The notes beneath the pieces are model-generated. The model was not told where the DNA came from and searched no databases. It saw only the letters and a list, made by a program, of their open reading frames with translations. A stretch of 33,526 bases of DNA from Pseudomonadota bacterium. Its GTDB lineage: Bacteria; Pseudomonadota; Alphaproteobacteria; SMXQ01. Shown here one piece after another: positions 9,447 to 17,198 of the stretch; within the stretch, counting starts at the first letter, position 1, and every line of letters begins with the position of its first letter. Both the position numbers and the translations under genes were made by a program. The stretch lies in the NCBI GenBank assembly GCA_022566265.1, contig JADFJG010000001.1, positions 1-33,526 on the forward strand, in the 5' to 3' direction.

Positions 9447-10480
9447 TCGGCCGCCTCGATCGATGCCCGGGCAAGAAAAACGGCCGCGGCCTGATCGACC
9501 AGTTCCTCGATGATCTCCGCCGCCGGTTGCTCCGCCGTCACCATGCCGACACTCTGTCCCGCCATCAGCGAGCCGTTCTCCATGTCGCCCTCGATCACCG
9601 CCCGGCGCAGGGCGCCGACCCAGAAGTATTCGATCTCGAGCTGCGCCTGTTTCTGATCCAGCTCGCCTTCCCGGAAACGGGCGATGACCTCATGCTGGGT
9701 CTCGACGAAACGTGCGCTGGCCTCGTTGCGCAACGCCCGAACCGGGATGACCGGGAACTTCGGGTCCACCTGGACCGAAGTCACCGCATCGCGGGCGGAA
9801 GCGCGGATGAAGGCCTGCTTGAACCGGGGATGGGCGATGGATTCGGTGGCGCAGACGAAACGGGTGCCGAGCTGGACCCCCGACGCCCCCATCTCGAGAT
9901 AGGCGAGAAGCGCCTCGCCGCGGCCGATCCCGCCGGCGACGAACACCGGCACCTCGCGGATCACCGGCAGGATCTCCTGGGCGAGCACGCCGGTCGACAC
10001 CGGTCCGATATGGCCGCCCGCCTCCATACCCTCGATGACGATGGCATCGACACCGATGCGCACCAGTTTCCTGGCGATGGAGAGCGCCGGCGCGAAACAG
10101 ATGACCTTGGCGCCGCCGTCCTTGAGGCGGGCGATGGTCGCCGACCGGGGCAGCCCACCGGCCAGCACCACGTGGGAGACGCCCTTGGCGATGCAGGTAT
10201 CGCAAAGCGCCTCGAGATCGGGGTGCATGGTCACGAGATTGACGCCGAAGGGCTCCTCGGTCAGCGCCAAGGTGCCGTCGATCTCGTCCGCCAGTTGATC
10301 GGGCGCCATGGCGCCGTTGGCGATGACGCCGAAGCCGCCGCCGTTGGAAAGCGCCGCCACGAGACGTCGTTCGGAGACCCAGGTCATGGCCCCGCCCATG
10401 ATGGCGTAGCGGGTGCCGAGGCACTCCAGGCCGCGGCGCCACAATCCGTCCAACTGGTCCCGGGCTTGCTTCGGGTTCAT
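9443..10480 (-). CDS. Nitronate monooxygenase / FabK-like flavoprotein
   Basis: A 345-residue FMN-dependent TIM-barrel protein of the 2-nitropropane dioxygenase superfamily, which includes nitronate monooxygenases and FabK-type enoyl-ACP reductases. Supporting segments are PIMGGAMTWVS-like RYAIMGGAMTWVSERRLVAA near residues 24-45, GVNLVTM, DAIVIEGMEAGGHIGP (about 142-157), the phosphate-binding FVAGGIGRGEALLAYLEMGA and VQLGTRFVCATES. The substrate cannot be read from the sequence, so the name is a family label. It begins 4 bases after the lysC stop and overlaps ptsP by 4 bases, so the three genes are very likely co-transcribed. No operon partner suggests nitroalkane metabolism. Confidence 0.88.
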   Translation of the reverse strand: MNPKQARDQLDGLWRRGLECLGTRYAIMGGAMTWVSERRLVAALSNGGGFGVIANGAMAPDQLADEIDGTLALTEEPFGVNLVTMHPDLEALCDTCIAKGVSHVVLAGGLPRSATIARLKDGGAKVICFAPALSIARKLVRIGVDAIVIEGMEAGGHIGPVSTGVLAQEILPVIREVPVFVAGGIGRGEALLAYLEMGASGVQLGTRFVCATESIAHPRFKQAFIRASARDAVTSVQVDPKFPVIPVRALRNEASARFVETQHEVIARFREGELDQKQAQLEIEYFWVGALRRAVIEGDMENGSLMAGQSVGMVTAEQPAAEIIEELVDQAAAVFLARASIEAAE

Positions 10481-10484
10481 CGGC

Positions 10485-11705
10485 TCAAACCGCGTCCAGT
10501 CGATAGGCAGTGTGCAGCGCGCGTAGCGCCAACTCGGTATATTCCTCGGCGATCAGGACGCTGACCTTGATCTCGGAAGTGGAGATGACCTGGATGTTGA
10601 TGCCCTTCTCCGCCAGGGTCTTGAACATCAGTTGGGCGACGCCGGCGTGGCTGCGCATGCCGACCCCGATCACCGACACCTTGACCACGTTGGCATCGGT
10701 GTTGAGCGCGGCATAGCCGAGTTCCTCCTGCTTGCCCTCCAAGACCTTCAACGCCGGTTCGAGATCGGCTTGGGCGACGGTGAAGGTCAGGTCGGTCGCG
10801 CGGCCGTCCTCGGAGACGTTCTGAACGATCATGTCGACGTTGATCGAGCCGTCGGCGAGAGGACCGAAGATGCTCGCCGCGACGCCGGGGCGGTCGGGCA
10901 CGCGGGTCAAGGTGATCTTCGCCTCGTCCCGTGAATAGGTAATGCCGCTGACTAATTCCTGTTCCACGATGTCATCCTCATCTACCACCAAGGTGCCGGG
11001 CACGGAATCGAAACTCGAGCGCACATGGAGGCTCACGCCATGCTTCATCGCCAGCTCTATGGCTCGGCTATGCAGTACCCTGGCCCCGAGCGAAGCCATT
11101 TCGAGCATCTCTTCATAGGTGATTTTATCGAGCTTTCGCGCCTTGGCAACGATACGCGGATCGGAGGTGTAGATACCGTCCACGTCGGTGAAAATGTCGC
11201 ACCTCTCCGCCCCCAGGGCGGCGGCGAGGGCGACGGCGGAGATGTCGGACCCGCCCCGGCCAAGCGTGGTGATGCGATTGTCGGTGCCGATGCCCTGGAA
11301 GCCGGCCAGCACCGGCACCTCGCCGTTATCGAGGCGCCGGTCGAGTTCGGCGGTGTCGATCCCCTCGATGCGGGCCCGGCCATGGGTCGAATCGGTGTTG
11401 ATCGGCACTTGCCAGCCGAGCCACGAACGCGCGCTCACCCCAAGGTCTTGCAACGCCATCGCCAGAAGCCCGCTGGTGATCTGCTCTCCGGTGGCGACGA
11501 CGACATCGTATTCGCGGGCGTCGTAGAGGTTCGCCACCTCGCCGGCCCAATCGACCAGATGGTTGGTGACGCCGGCCATGGCGGAAACCACGACGGCCAC
11601 CTGGCTGCCGGCGTCGACCTCCGACTTCACGTGCTCGGCCACGGACTTGATACAGCCGATGTCGGCGACCGAAGTGCCGCCGAATTTCTGAACGATGCGT
11701 GCCAT
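10485..11705 (-). CDS. lysC: Aspartate kinase with two ACT domains
   Basis: Aspartokinase phosphorylates L-aspartate, the first step towards lysine, threonine, methionine and diaminopimelate. The 406-residue protein begins MARIVQKFGGTSVAD, the canonical aspartokinase N-terminus with the KFGGTS nucleotide-binding motif. Further kinase motifs are TLGRGGSDISAVALAAALGA and DIFTDVDGIYTSDPR (about 150-190). Two C-terminal ACT domains (about 265-400) imply feedback regulation by lysine and/or threonine. The frame is open much further upstream, to 12050, but the family start at 11705 is clear. It diverges from ubiG across about 200 bases and heads the lysC-NMO-ptsP cluster. Confidence 0.97.
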   Translation of the reverse strand: MARIVQKFGGTSVADIGCIKSVAEHVKSEVDAGSQVAVVVSAMAGVTNHLVDWAGEVANLYDAREYDVVVATGEQITSGLLAMALQDLGVSARSWLGWQVPINTDSTHGRARIEGIDTAELDRRLDNGEVPVLAGFQGIGTDNRITTLGRGGSDISAVALAAALGAERCDIFTDVDGIYTSDPRIVAKARKLDKITYEEMLEMASLGARVLHSRAIELAMKHGVSLHVRSSFDSVPGTLVVDEDDIVEQELVSGITYSRDEAKITLTRVPDRPGVAASIFGPLADGSINVDMIVQNVSEDGRATDLTFTVAQADLEPALKVLEGKQEELGYAALNTDANVVKVSVIGVGMRSHAGVAQLMFKTLAEKGINIQVISTSEIKVSVLIAEEYTELALRALHTAYRLDAV

Positions 11706-11901
11706 TTCGACTTTCCCGGCCGCGGAGTTCCCGCGGTGAGCGGACAAAGCGCCTAATCCGTTTGCGCCTCGGCGCGGTCCAGCCACTGATCTTCGCACTC
11801 CAAAAATTGGGCGCGAACCGCTTGCCGCCGCAAGGGCGCGTATACATACTCTGATAGCCTGCCCCAGGCAAGCCCGGCGGGCAGTGAAAGGAACGGTTAA
11901 G

Positions 11902-12663
11902 GTGCGCGAGGATACAAGCGGTGATCGCCTGAGTGACTCGGTCGACGCCGGGGAGATCGCGCGGTTTGCGGCCCTGGCCGAGGAATGGTGGGAGCCCAAG
12001 GGCAAGTTCAGGCCACTCCACGCGCTCAACCCGACCCGCTTGGCGTTCATTCGCCAACGCCTGGTCTCTCATTACGGCCGCGATGGCAACCAACCGCGCC
12101 CCTTCGAGGGCTTGAGCCTGCTCGATGTCGGCTGCGGCGGCGGGCTGTTGACGGAACCGATGGCGCGCCTCGGCGCCGGCGTTCTCGGCATCGACGCCGG
12201 CGCCGAAGCCATCCGCGTCGCCGGCGCCCACGCGAAGGAAAGCGGCCTCGCCATCGACTACCGGTGCCTGACGGCGGAGGCCCTGGCCGCCGAAGGACAC
12301 CGTTTCGACGCGGTCCTCAACATGGAGGTGGTCGAGCACGTCGCCGATCTTGACGCCTTCCTTTCCGCCAGCTGTACCCTGTTGAAGCCGGGAGGGGCGA
12401 TGGTGGTGGCGACGCTGAACCGGACGGCCAAGGCCTACGCCCTCGCCATCGTCGGCGCCGAATATGTGCTCGGGTGGCTGCCGCCGGGCACCCATGACTG
12501 GCGCAAGTTCGTGACCCCGTCCGAACTTACCGCCAGGCTCGCCAAGAATGGTGTGAAGGTCACCGAGACGACCGGGGTCATCTACAACCCGTTGTCGGAC
12601 CGCTGGAGCTTGGGCCGTGACCTCGGCGTCAACTACATGGCGTTCGCCATCAAGGAAGGGTAG
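11902..12663 (+). CDS. ubiG: Ubiquinone biosynthesis O-methyltransferase UbiG
   Basis: UbiG catalyses both O-methylations of the ubiquinone ring using SAM. The protein (253 residues from this start) carries the family signature EIARFAALAEEWWEPKGKF, then RPLHALNPTRL, the SAM loop LLDVGCGGGLLTEPMARLGA, and the downstream FDAVLNMEVVEHVAD. The C-terminus with GTHDWRKFVTPSEL and YNPLSDRWSLG is also typical. I prefer the GTG at 11902, which has AAGGA nine bases upstream, over the in-frame GTG at 11884. It diverges from lysC, as in many alphaproteobacteria, and converges with the following minus-strand gene with only 9 bases between stops. Confidence 0.95.
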   Translation: MREDTSGDRLSDSVDAGEIARFAALAEEWWEPKGKFRPLHALNPTRLAFIRQRLVSHYGRDGNQPRPFEGLSLLDVGCGGGLLTEPMARLGAGVLGIDAGAEAIRVAGAHAKESGLAIDYRCLTAEALAAEGHRFDAVLNMEVVEHVADLDAFLSASCTLLKPGGAMVVATLNRTAKAYALAIVGAEYVLGWLPPGTHDWRKFVTPSELTARLAKNGVKVTETTGVIYNPLSDRWSLGRDLGVNYMAFAIKEG

Positions 12664-12672
12664 GGGGAACGC

Positions 12673-13233
12673 CTATGGCGCCTTCCCCTTGCGCTTCTTG
12701 AGCGCCGCCTGGATGTCGCCCGCGAGCTTGGCGTTGAAGCCCATGACCTGCCACTGGGTCACTTCGAGCTGCCTTTCGATCAAGCCGATATGCTGCTTGA
12801 AATTCTGCTCCAAATGCTGCTCCTCGAACTCGGTCAGCAAAAAACAGATGTGCAGCTCGCCATCGACGATGTCGGCCTGTGGCTGGTGCATGTTGTAGAT
12901 CGAGGGACGCCCTTCGAACAGGGATGCGTCGCCCTTGATCGGAATGGCGATGGTGATGGCCTTGTATTTGGCGATGTCCTCGGGCGCTAGATTGGCGGCT
13001 TCGAACTCTTCCGAATCGCCGGGTCCGAGTCGGCGCTCGGCGACGAAATAGGACTTGTCGAGACGCATCCCCGGATCGGCCAGGCGGAAACGGGCGAGGA
13101 GTTCATCGCCATCCGCTTGGCGCGCCTCCTCAGGCCCCATCGCCTCTATGGCCTGGCGCATTTCCTGGCGGCGCGCCTCGAAGATTTCGTCGAGATCCGT
13201 CCCTGAGAAAAGGTAGTTGCCCGCTATATACAT
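12673..13233 (-). CDS. Uncharacterised 186-residue protein
   Basis: I do not recognise this family. The 186-residue product is acidic overall with a basic last segment (ALKKRKGKAP). It has no signal peptide or membrane span. The N-terminal half (about 12-75) looks helical and charged; the middle has a strand-like stretch YKAITIAIPIKGDASLFEGRP-type sequence around 95-115; the C-terminal part contains IYNMHQPQADIVDGELHICF and then charged helices. Base composition matches its neighbours, arguing for a real resident gene. The ATG at 13233 has no Shine-Dalgarno; the bases before it are C-rich. It lies 62 bases downstream of the DUF1178 gene on the same strand, so the two may share a transcript. 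Confidence 0.7.
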   Translation of the reverse strand: MYIAGNYLFSGTDLDEIFEARRQEMRQAIEAMGPEEARQADGDELLARFRLADPGMRLDKSYFVAERRLGPGDSEEFEAANLAPEDIAKYKAITIAIPIKGDASLFEGRPSIYNMHQPQADIVDGELHICFLLTEFEEQHLEQNFKQHIGLIERQLEVTQWQVMGFNAKLAGDIQAALKKRKGKAP

Positions 13234-13295
13234 TTGTCAGAGGGGGGGCGACCGCGCGAGTGCCCTGGCGCCTGGCCGGCGGCGCCATGGCGATC

Positions 13296-13736
13296 TCATG
13301 CGTCGCTTTTCGGCAGGCGCGGCAGGCGGTGGAATTCGATCCCTTCGTCCTCGAGGTCGCCGGCCTCCATATCGGTCGCCTCGCCGTAGATGCCGCGCTT
13401 CTCGACCTCGCCGTAATGGATTTTGCGCGCTTCCTCGGCGAAATTCTCGCCGACGTAATCACAATTCTCTTCGACCTTGTGTTGCAACGCCTCGATCACC
13501 TGCTTGGCGGCGGCGATGTGCTCCGCTTCGGGGTCCGGCGTCCCGTTCGACGACCGCCCCTCGCCCGCCCGGCGCCGGGCAAGCCGGGGCGCCATCGGCG
13601 CCTTGGTGATGTCACGGGTGGCGCAAACCGGACAAAGGATCTTACCGGTCTTGCTTTGGACCGTGAAGCTATCGCCGTCCTTGAACCAGGCTTCGAACAC
13701 GTGGTCCTTGGCGCATTTGAGGTCGAATAGAATCAC
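13296..13736 (-). CDS. DUF1178 family protein
   Basis: A 146-residue protein with the DUF1178 signature: start MILFDLKCAKDHVFEAWFKD, then a CPVC pair at 35-38, which with Cys8 suggests metal binding. A variable Arg/Glu/Pro-rich middle follows, then a conserved acidic C-terminal half including NCDYVGENFAEEARKIHYGE and EKRGIYGEAT. The function of the family is unknown. The GTG at 13736 is the best start because it begins exactly at the family N-terminus and has AAGG nearby; the open frame upstream is not family sequence. In many alphaproteobacteria it sits with a Nit amidase, grxC and comF; here a methyltransferase gene on the other strand lies between. Confidence 0.92.
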   Translation of the reverse strand: MILFDLKCAKDHVFEAWFKDGDSFTVQSKTGKILCPVCATRDITKAPMAPRLARRRAGEGRSSNGTPDPEAEHIAAAKQVIEALQHKVEENCDYVGENFAEEARKIHYGEVEKRGIYGEATDMEAGDLEDEGIEFHRLPRLPKSDA

Positions 13737-13896
13737 GTCCGCAACCTTTTGCCTTCGGCTAACGTCTCTGTTATCAAAATATGCCGCCCACTGGCAAGCC
13801 CCCACTGGAAAGCCTATGTCCTTAATATATGTGGGAAAGTCCGCCGTCGAAACAACTTCCGACAACGGATAAAAGACGAAAACGCGTCGCCGATCC

Positions 13897-14493
13897 ATGT
13901 CCGCCAAGACTCCCCACCCGCAACATCCGCCATCCCAATGGGTCAGGCGCTTCGCGCCGCTGATCCCCAAGGCGGGCGGCGGCAAAACATGGGTGCTCGA
14001 CCTCGCCTGTGGCGGCGGACGCCACACCCGCCATCTCCTCGAACTCGGCCACAAGGTTCTCGCCGTCGACCGTGACGTCGGCGGTCTCGCTGACCTCGAA
14101 CCCGGGCCGGACCTCGAGATACTCGAAATCGACCTCGAGGACGGTGGCCCCTGGCCGCTGGGCGAGAGACGGTTCCACGGCGTCGTGGTGACCAACTACC
14201 TCCACCGGCCCCTGTTCCCGGCCCTGCTGGCGGCGATCGATGAAGGCGGCGTGCTGATCTACGAGACCTTCGCCCGTGGCAACGAGCGCCACCACCGTCC
14301 GCGCAATCCCGATTTCCTCTTGAACAGCGGCGAACTCCTGGAACTGGTGGGCGCCGCGTTCCACATCGTCGCCTTCGAGCAGGGCGTGGTCGAACGCCCG
14401 CGCCCGGCCGTGGTCCAACGCATCTGCGCGGTCAAGCAACCGGCCGGCGGCGAGGACGGCGCGGGGCCCCATCCGCTGGCGCCGGGATCTTAA
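13897..14493 (+). CDS. Class I SAM-dependent methyltransferase (TehB-like)
   Basis: A 198-residue small methyltransferase. The SAM-binding loop is VLDLACGGGRHTRHLLELGHKVL-type sequence at about residues 33-55, followed by an acidic residue in AVDRDVGG. Further motifs are VVVTNYLHRPLFPAL and GVLIYETFARGNERHHRPRNPDFLL; the YETFARGNE pattern is typical of a TehB-like bacterial family of unknown substrate. It diverges from the DUF1178 gene, 160 bases away, and converges with the Nit gene, the two stop codons overlapping by 3 bases at 14490-14493. The methyl acceptor cannot be inferred. Confidence 0.88.
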   Translation: MSAKTPHPQHPPSQWVRRFAPLIPKAGGGKTWVLDLACGGGRHTRHLLELGHKVLAVDRDVGGLADLEPGPDLEILEIDLEDGGPWPLGERRFHGVVVTNYLHRPLFPALLAAIDEGGVLIYETFARGNERHHRPRNPDFLLNSGELLELVGAAFHIVAFEQGVVERPRPAVVQRICAVKQPAGGEDGAGPHPLAPGS

Positions 14494-15326
14494 TCCGCCG
14501 CCTCGGGCTCGGTGAACGGGCGGTCATGGCCGAGCGACGGGATCATGCGCCTGGCGTCATCGACCTTGGCCGGGTCGATCTCGGCCGTGATGATGCCGAC
14601 CTCGGTGCCGCCGTCGGCCAGCACCTCGCCCCAGGGGTCGATGATCAGGGAATGACCGAAGGTCTGGCGTCCCTCGGCATGCTCGCCGCACTGCGCCGGG
14701 GCGATGACGTAACAGCCGTTCTCGATCGCGCGGGTGCGCAAAAGGACGTGCCAGTGGGCCTCGCCGGTGACACGGGTGAAGGCCGAGGGCACCGTCAGGA
14801 ACCGGGCCCCCGCCTTGGCGAGGACGCGGTAAAGGGCGGCGAAACGCAAATCGTAGCAAACCGTCATGCCGAGCACCCCCCACGGGGTCGCGGCGACGAC
14901 GGCGCGTCCACCCGGCTCGAAGATCGCCGATTCGCGGTAGGATTCGCCGCCCGGCAGATCGACGTCGAACATATGGATCTTGTCGTACCAGGCGACGATG
15001 GCGCCGTTCGCATCGAGGAGATAGGATCGGTTGGCGACCTTGTCGGCGGGGAGCTTCACCGTTAGCGATCCCACCAGCAGCCACGCACCGACCTCCCTGG
15101 CGAGGGCCTGAAAGGCCTCGAGCGCCGGGTGCGCGTCGGCCGGCCGGGCCTTCTCCCTGATCAGCCGGCCCCTCGGCTCGACCATGGAAACGTTTTCCGG
15201 CAGGGTGATGAAATCGGCGCCGGCTTCGCCCGCCTGGCGCACGAGCTTGGTAACCGCCTCGATGTTGGGCGCGATCTCGCGGCCCGAATTGGTCTGCACG
15301 CAGGCAAGCTTGAACGTCGTCATCAC
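14490..15326 (-). CDS. Carbon-nitrogen hydrolase, Nit family
   Basis: A 278-residue member of the nitrilase superfamily, Nit1/Nit2 branch, which covers deaminated-glutathione amidases and omega-amidases. The catalytic triad is visible: Glu44 in LPENVSM, Lys116 in YDKIHMFDVDLP and Cys157 in VCYDLRFAALYR. Family features FTRVTGEAHWHVLLRTRAIENGC-type sequence and GHSLIIDPWGEV are present. Amide hydrolysis of a glutathione-derived or alpha-keto-amide metabolite is the likely reaction. In many relatives this gene is next to grxC; here grxC is missing and comF ends just 9 bases upstream, so the two genes are probably co-transcribed. Confidence 0.92.
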   Translation of the reverse strand: MMTTFKLACVQTNSGREIAPNIEAVTKLVRQAGEAGADFITLPENVSMVEPRGRLIREKARPADAHPALEAFQALAREVGAWLLVGSLTVKLPADKVANRSYLLDANGAIVAWYDKIHMFDVDLPGGESYRESAIFEPGGRAVVAATPWGVLGMTVCYDLRFAALYRVLAKAGARFLTVPSAFTRVTGEAHWHVLLRTRAIENGCYVIAPAQCGEHAEGRQTFGHSLIIDPWGEVLADGGTEVGIITAEIDPAKVDDARRMIPSLGHDRPFTEPEAAD

Positions 15327-15335
15327 GCACTCACC

Positions 15336-16094
15336 TCATACCATGGGGCGGACGACGCGGGCGAGGGTGAGCACGTCGACCGCCGCGGCGCCGGCGCGCT
15401 TGAGGACCTTGGCGCAGGCGGCGGCGGTGACGCCGGTCGTCAGCACGTCATCGATCAACAGCACCCGGCGGCCGGCAAGGCACCCCTTGCGCCCGGCCTT
15501 GACGGCGAAGGCGCCCTGGACGTTCAGCGCCCGCTGGGCGCGCGACAGCCGCCCCTGGGACCGGGTGTGTTTCTTGCGCACCAAAAGGTCGGGAACGATG
15601 GCGACGCCGGAAGCCCGGGAAAGGCCGTGGCCGAGCAAGGCCGCCTGATTGTAGCGCCTGGAAAGCAGCCGCAACCGGTGTAGCGGCACCGGCGCGATGA
15701 TATCGGCGTTGCCGAGCAACGCCGCCCCGGCCCGCGCCATCCAGCCGGCGAAGGCCGGCGCCGCGTAGGTGCGGTCGGCGTGCTTGAAGCCGAGGATGAG
15801 GTCCCGGCTGGCCTCGTCATAGCGCATCACCGCGCGGGCGCGCTCATAAACCGGCGGGCGGCGGATACAGTCGCCGCAGACGGCGTCCTCGCCGTGATCG
15901 TACTCGAACGGATAACCGCAGCGGGCGCAGAGCGGCGAGCCGAGGAAATCCACCCTCTCCCAACATTCGGCGCAAAGCGTCCCCGGCTGGTCCACCATGC
16001 GGGCGCAGCCGAGGCACTGGGGCGGCAACAGGACGTTGATGGCGACGGTCGGGATGCTCCGGGCCGTGGCGCCGAGTCGGCGAAGGAATTCCAT
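15336..16094 (-). CDS. ComF family protein (phosphoribosyltransferase fold)
   Basis: A 252-residue ComF-like protein. The N-terminal half has four cysteine pairs that form a double zinc ribbon (Cys27/30, 41/44, 56/59, 73/76). The C-terminal half is a type I phosphoribosyltransferase domain with the PRPP-binding motif VLLIDDVLTTGVTA at about 211-224, and family motifs RRYNQAALLG and RKKHTRSQGRLSRAQR. ComF proteins are linked to natural transformation in some bacteria, but in alphaproteobacteria the role is not established. It is divergent from the BioC-like methyltransferase gene (147 bases) and sits 9 bases upstream of the Nit gene. Confidence 0.93.
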   Translation of the reverse strand: MEFLRRLGATARSIPTVAINVLLPPQCLGCARMVDQPGTLCAECWERVDFLGSPLCARCGYPFEYDHGEDAVCGDCIRRPPVYERARAVMRYDEASRDLILGFKHADRTYAAPAFAGWMARAGAALLGNADIIAPVPLHRLRLLSRRYNQAALLGHGLSRASGVAIVPDLLVRKKHTRSQGRLSRAQRALNVQGAFAVKAGRKGCLAGRRVLLIDDVLTTGVTAAACAKVLKRAGAAAVDVLTLARVVRPMV

Positions 16095-16241
16095 CGGCGG
16101 TCATCTGACAGGCGGCGCTTCGCCCTGTCAATCGCCACCCGCGCGAAGGGCGATTTTACCGGGTGCGCGTGGCATTCCCGCACGCCTTGCGCCACCGCCG
16201 CCCCCCTTCCTCCGCGGATAAGAAAATGCCATATAGCAACC

Positions 16242-17165
16242 ATGGCCGATGACCGAGCGCCGTTCGACCGCAAGTCGGTCCGCGCCCACCGCGACCGCGC
16301 GGCGGAAAATATCGGCGACCATGATTTTCTTCTCGGCGAGGTGGCGGCAAGGTTGAGCGAGCGTCTCGACGACATCAAGCGCGATTTCGCCCGCGTCCTC
16401 GATCTCGGCTGCCATGGCGGCGTGCTCGGCGAGATGCTGGCGGGACGCGACGGCATCGAGACCCTCGTGCAGTGCGACCTCTCGCCCGCCATGGCGCGCC
16501 AGGCGGCGGTCAACAACCGGGGCACGGCCCTCAGCCTGGCGGCGGACGAGGAGTTCCTGCCCTTCGCCGATGGCAGCTTCGATTCCGTGCTCAGCAATCT
16601 CAGCCTGCACTGGGTCAACGACCTGCCCGGCGCGCTGATCCAGATCCGCAAGGTGCTCAAGCCCGACGGGCTGTTCATCGGCGCCATGCTGGGCGGCGAG
16701 ACGCTCAACGAGTTGCGCCAGGCATTGATGGAGGCGGAGCTTGCCAACGAGGGTGGCGTCAGCCCGCGCGTCTCGCCCTTCGCCGACGTCAGGGACGCGG
16801 GCGATCTGTTGCTGCGCGCCGGCTTCGCCCTGCCCGTCGCCGACAGCGACAGGATAACCGTCACCTACCCCGACGCGCTGGCCCTGATGCGCGAGTTGCG
16901 CGCCATGGGCGAAGCCAACGCCGTGCGGTCACGGCGCCATGGCTTCAGCCGTAGCGCCACCCTATCTCAGGCCGCGGCCCTTTACCAAGCGAAGCACGCC
17001 GATCGGCGGGGGCGCATCCCGGCAACCTTCGACATCGTCTATCTGAGCGCCTGGGCGCCCGACGATAGCCAACCCAAGGCATTGAGACCCGGCAGCGCGA
17101 GGAGGCGCCTCGCCGACGCGCTGGCGACGGAGGAACGCCCCGCCGGGGACAAGGCCAAGCCGTGA
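16242..17165 (+). CDS. SAM-dependent methyltransferase, BioC/NDUFAF5-like
   Basis: A 307-residue class I methyltransferase-fold protein. It starts with PFDRKSVRAHRDRAAENIGDH-type sequence, the N-terminal pattern of the alphaproteobacterial relatives of mitochondrial NDUFAF5 and of BioC. The SAM loop is VLDLGCHGGVLGEML (about 48-62), and the typical LSLHWVNDLPGALIQIRKVLKPDGLF segment is conserved in parts at about 122-147. The C-terminus contains YPDALALMRELRAMGEANAV. NDUFAF5 acts in complex I assembly, so a role there or in biotin synthesis is possible, neither shown. The ATG at 16242 begins the conserved region; the open frame upstream is not family sequence. It is divergent from comF. Confidence 0.88.
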   Translation: MADDRAPFDRKSVRAHRDRAAENIGDHDFLLGEVAARLSERLDDIKRDFARVLDLGCHGGVLGEMLAGRDGIETLVQCDLSPAMARQAAVNNRGTALSLAADEEFLPFADGSFDSVLSNLSLHWVNDLPGALIQIRKVLKPDGLFIGAMLGGETLNELRQALMEAELANEGGVSPRVSPFADVRDAGDLLLRAGFALPVADSDRITVTYPDALALMRELRAMGEANAVRSRRHGFSRSATLSQAAALYQAKHADRRGRIPATFDIVYLSAWAPDDSQPKALRPGSARRRLADALATEERPAGDKAKP

Positions 17166-17198
17166 AAGGATTTAATCGTGCTTTTCATGATGGCGCGC

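Noticed and set aside
7764-9494. A 576-codon plus-strand open frame antisense to ptsP, and similar long frames antisense to prfA/hemA and accA/mcl
   Set aside because: They mirror confident genes, have no recognisable domains and are expected in GC-rich coding DNA.
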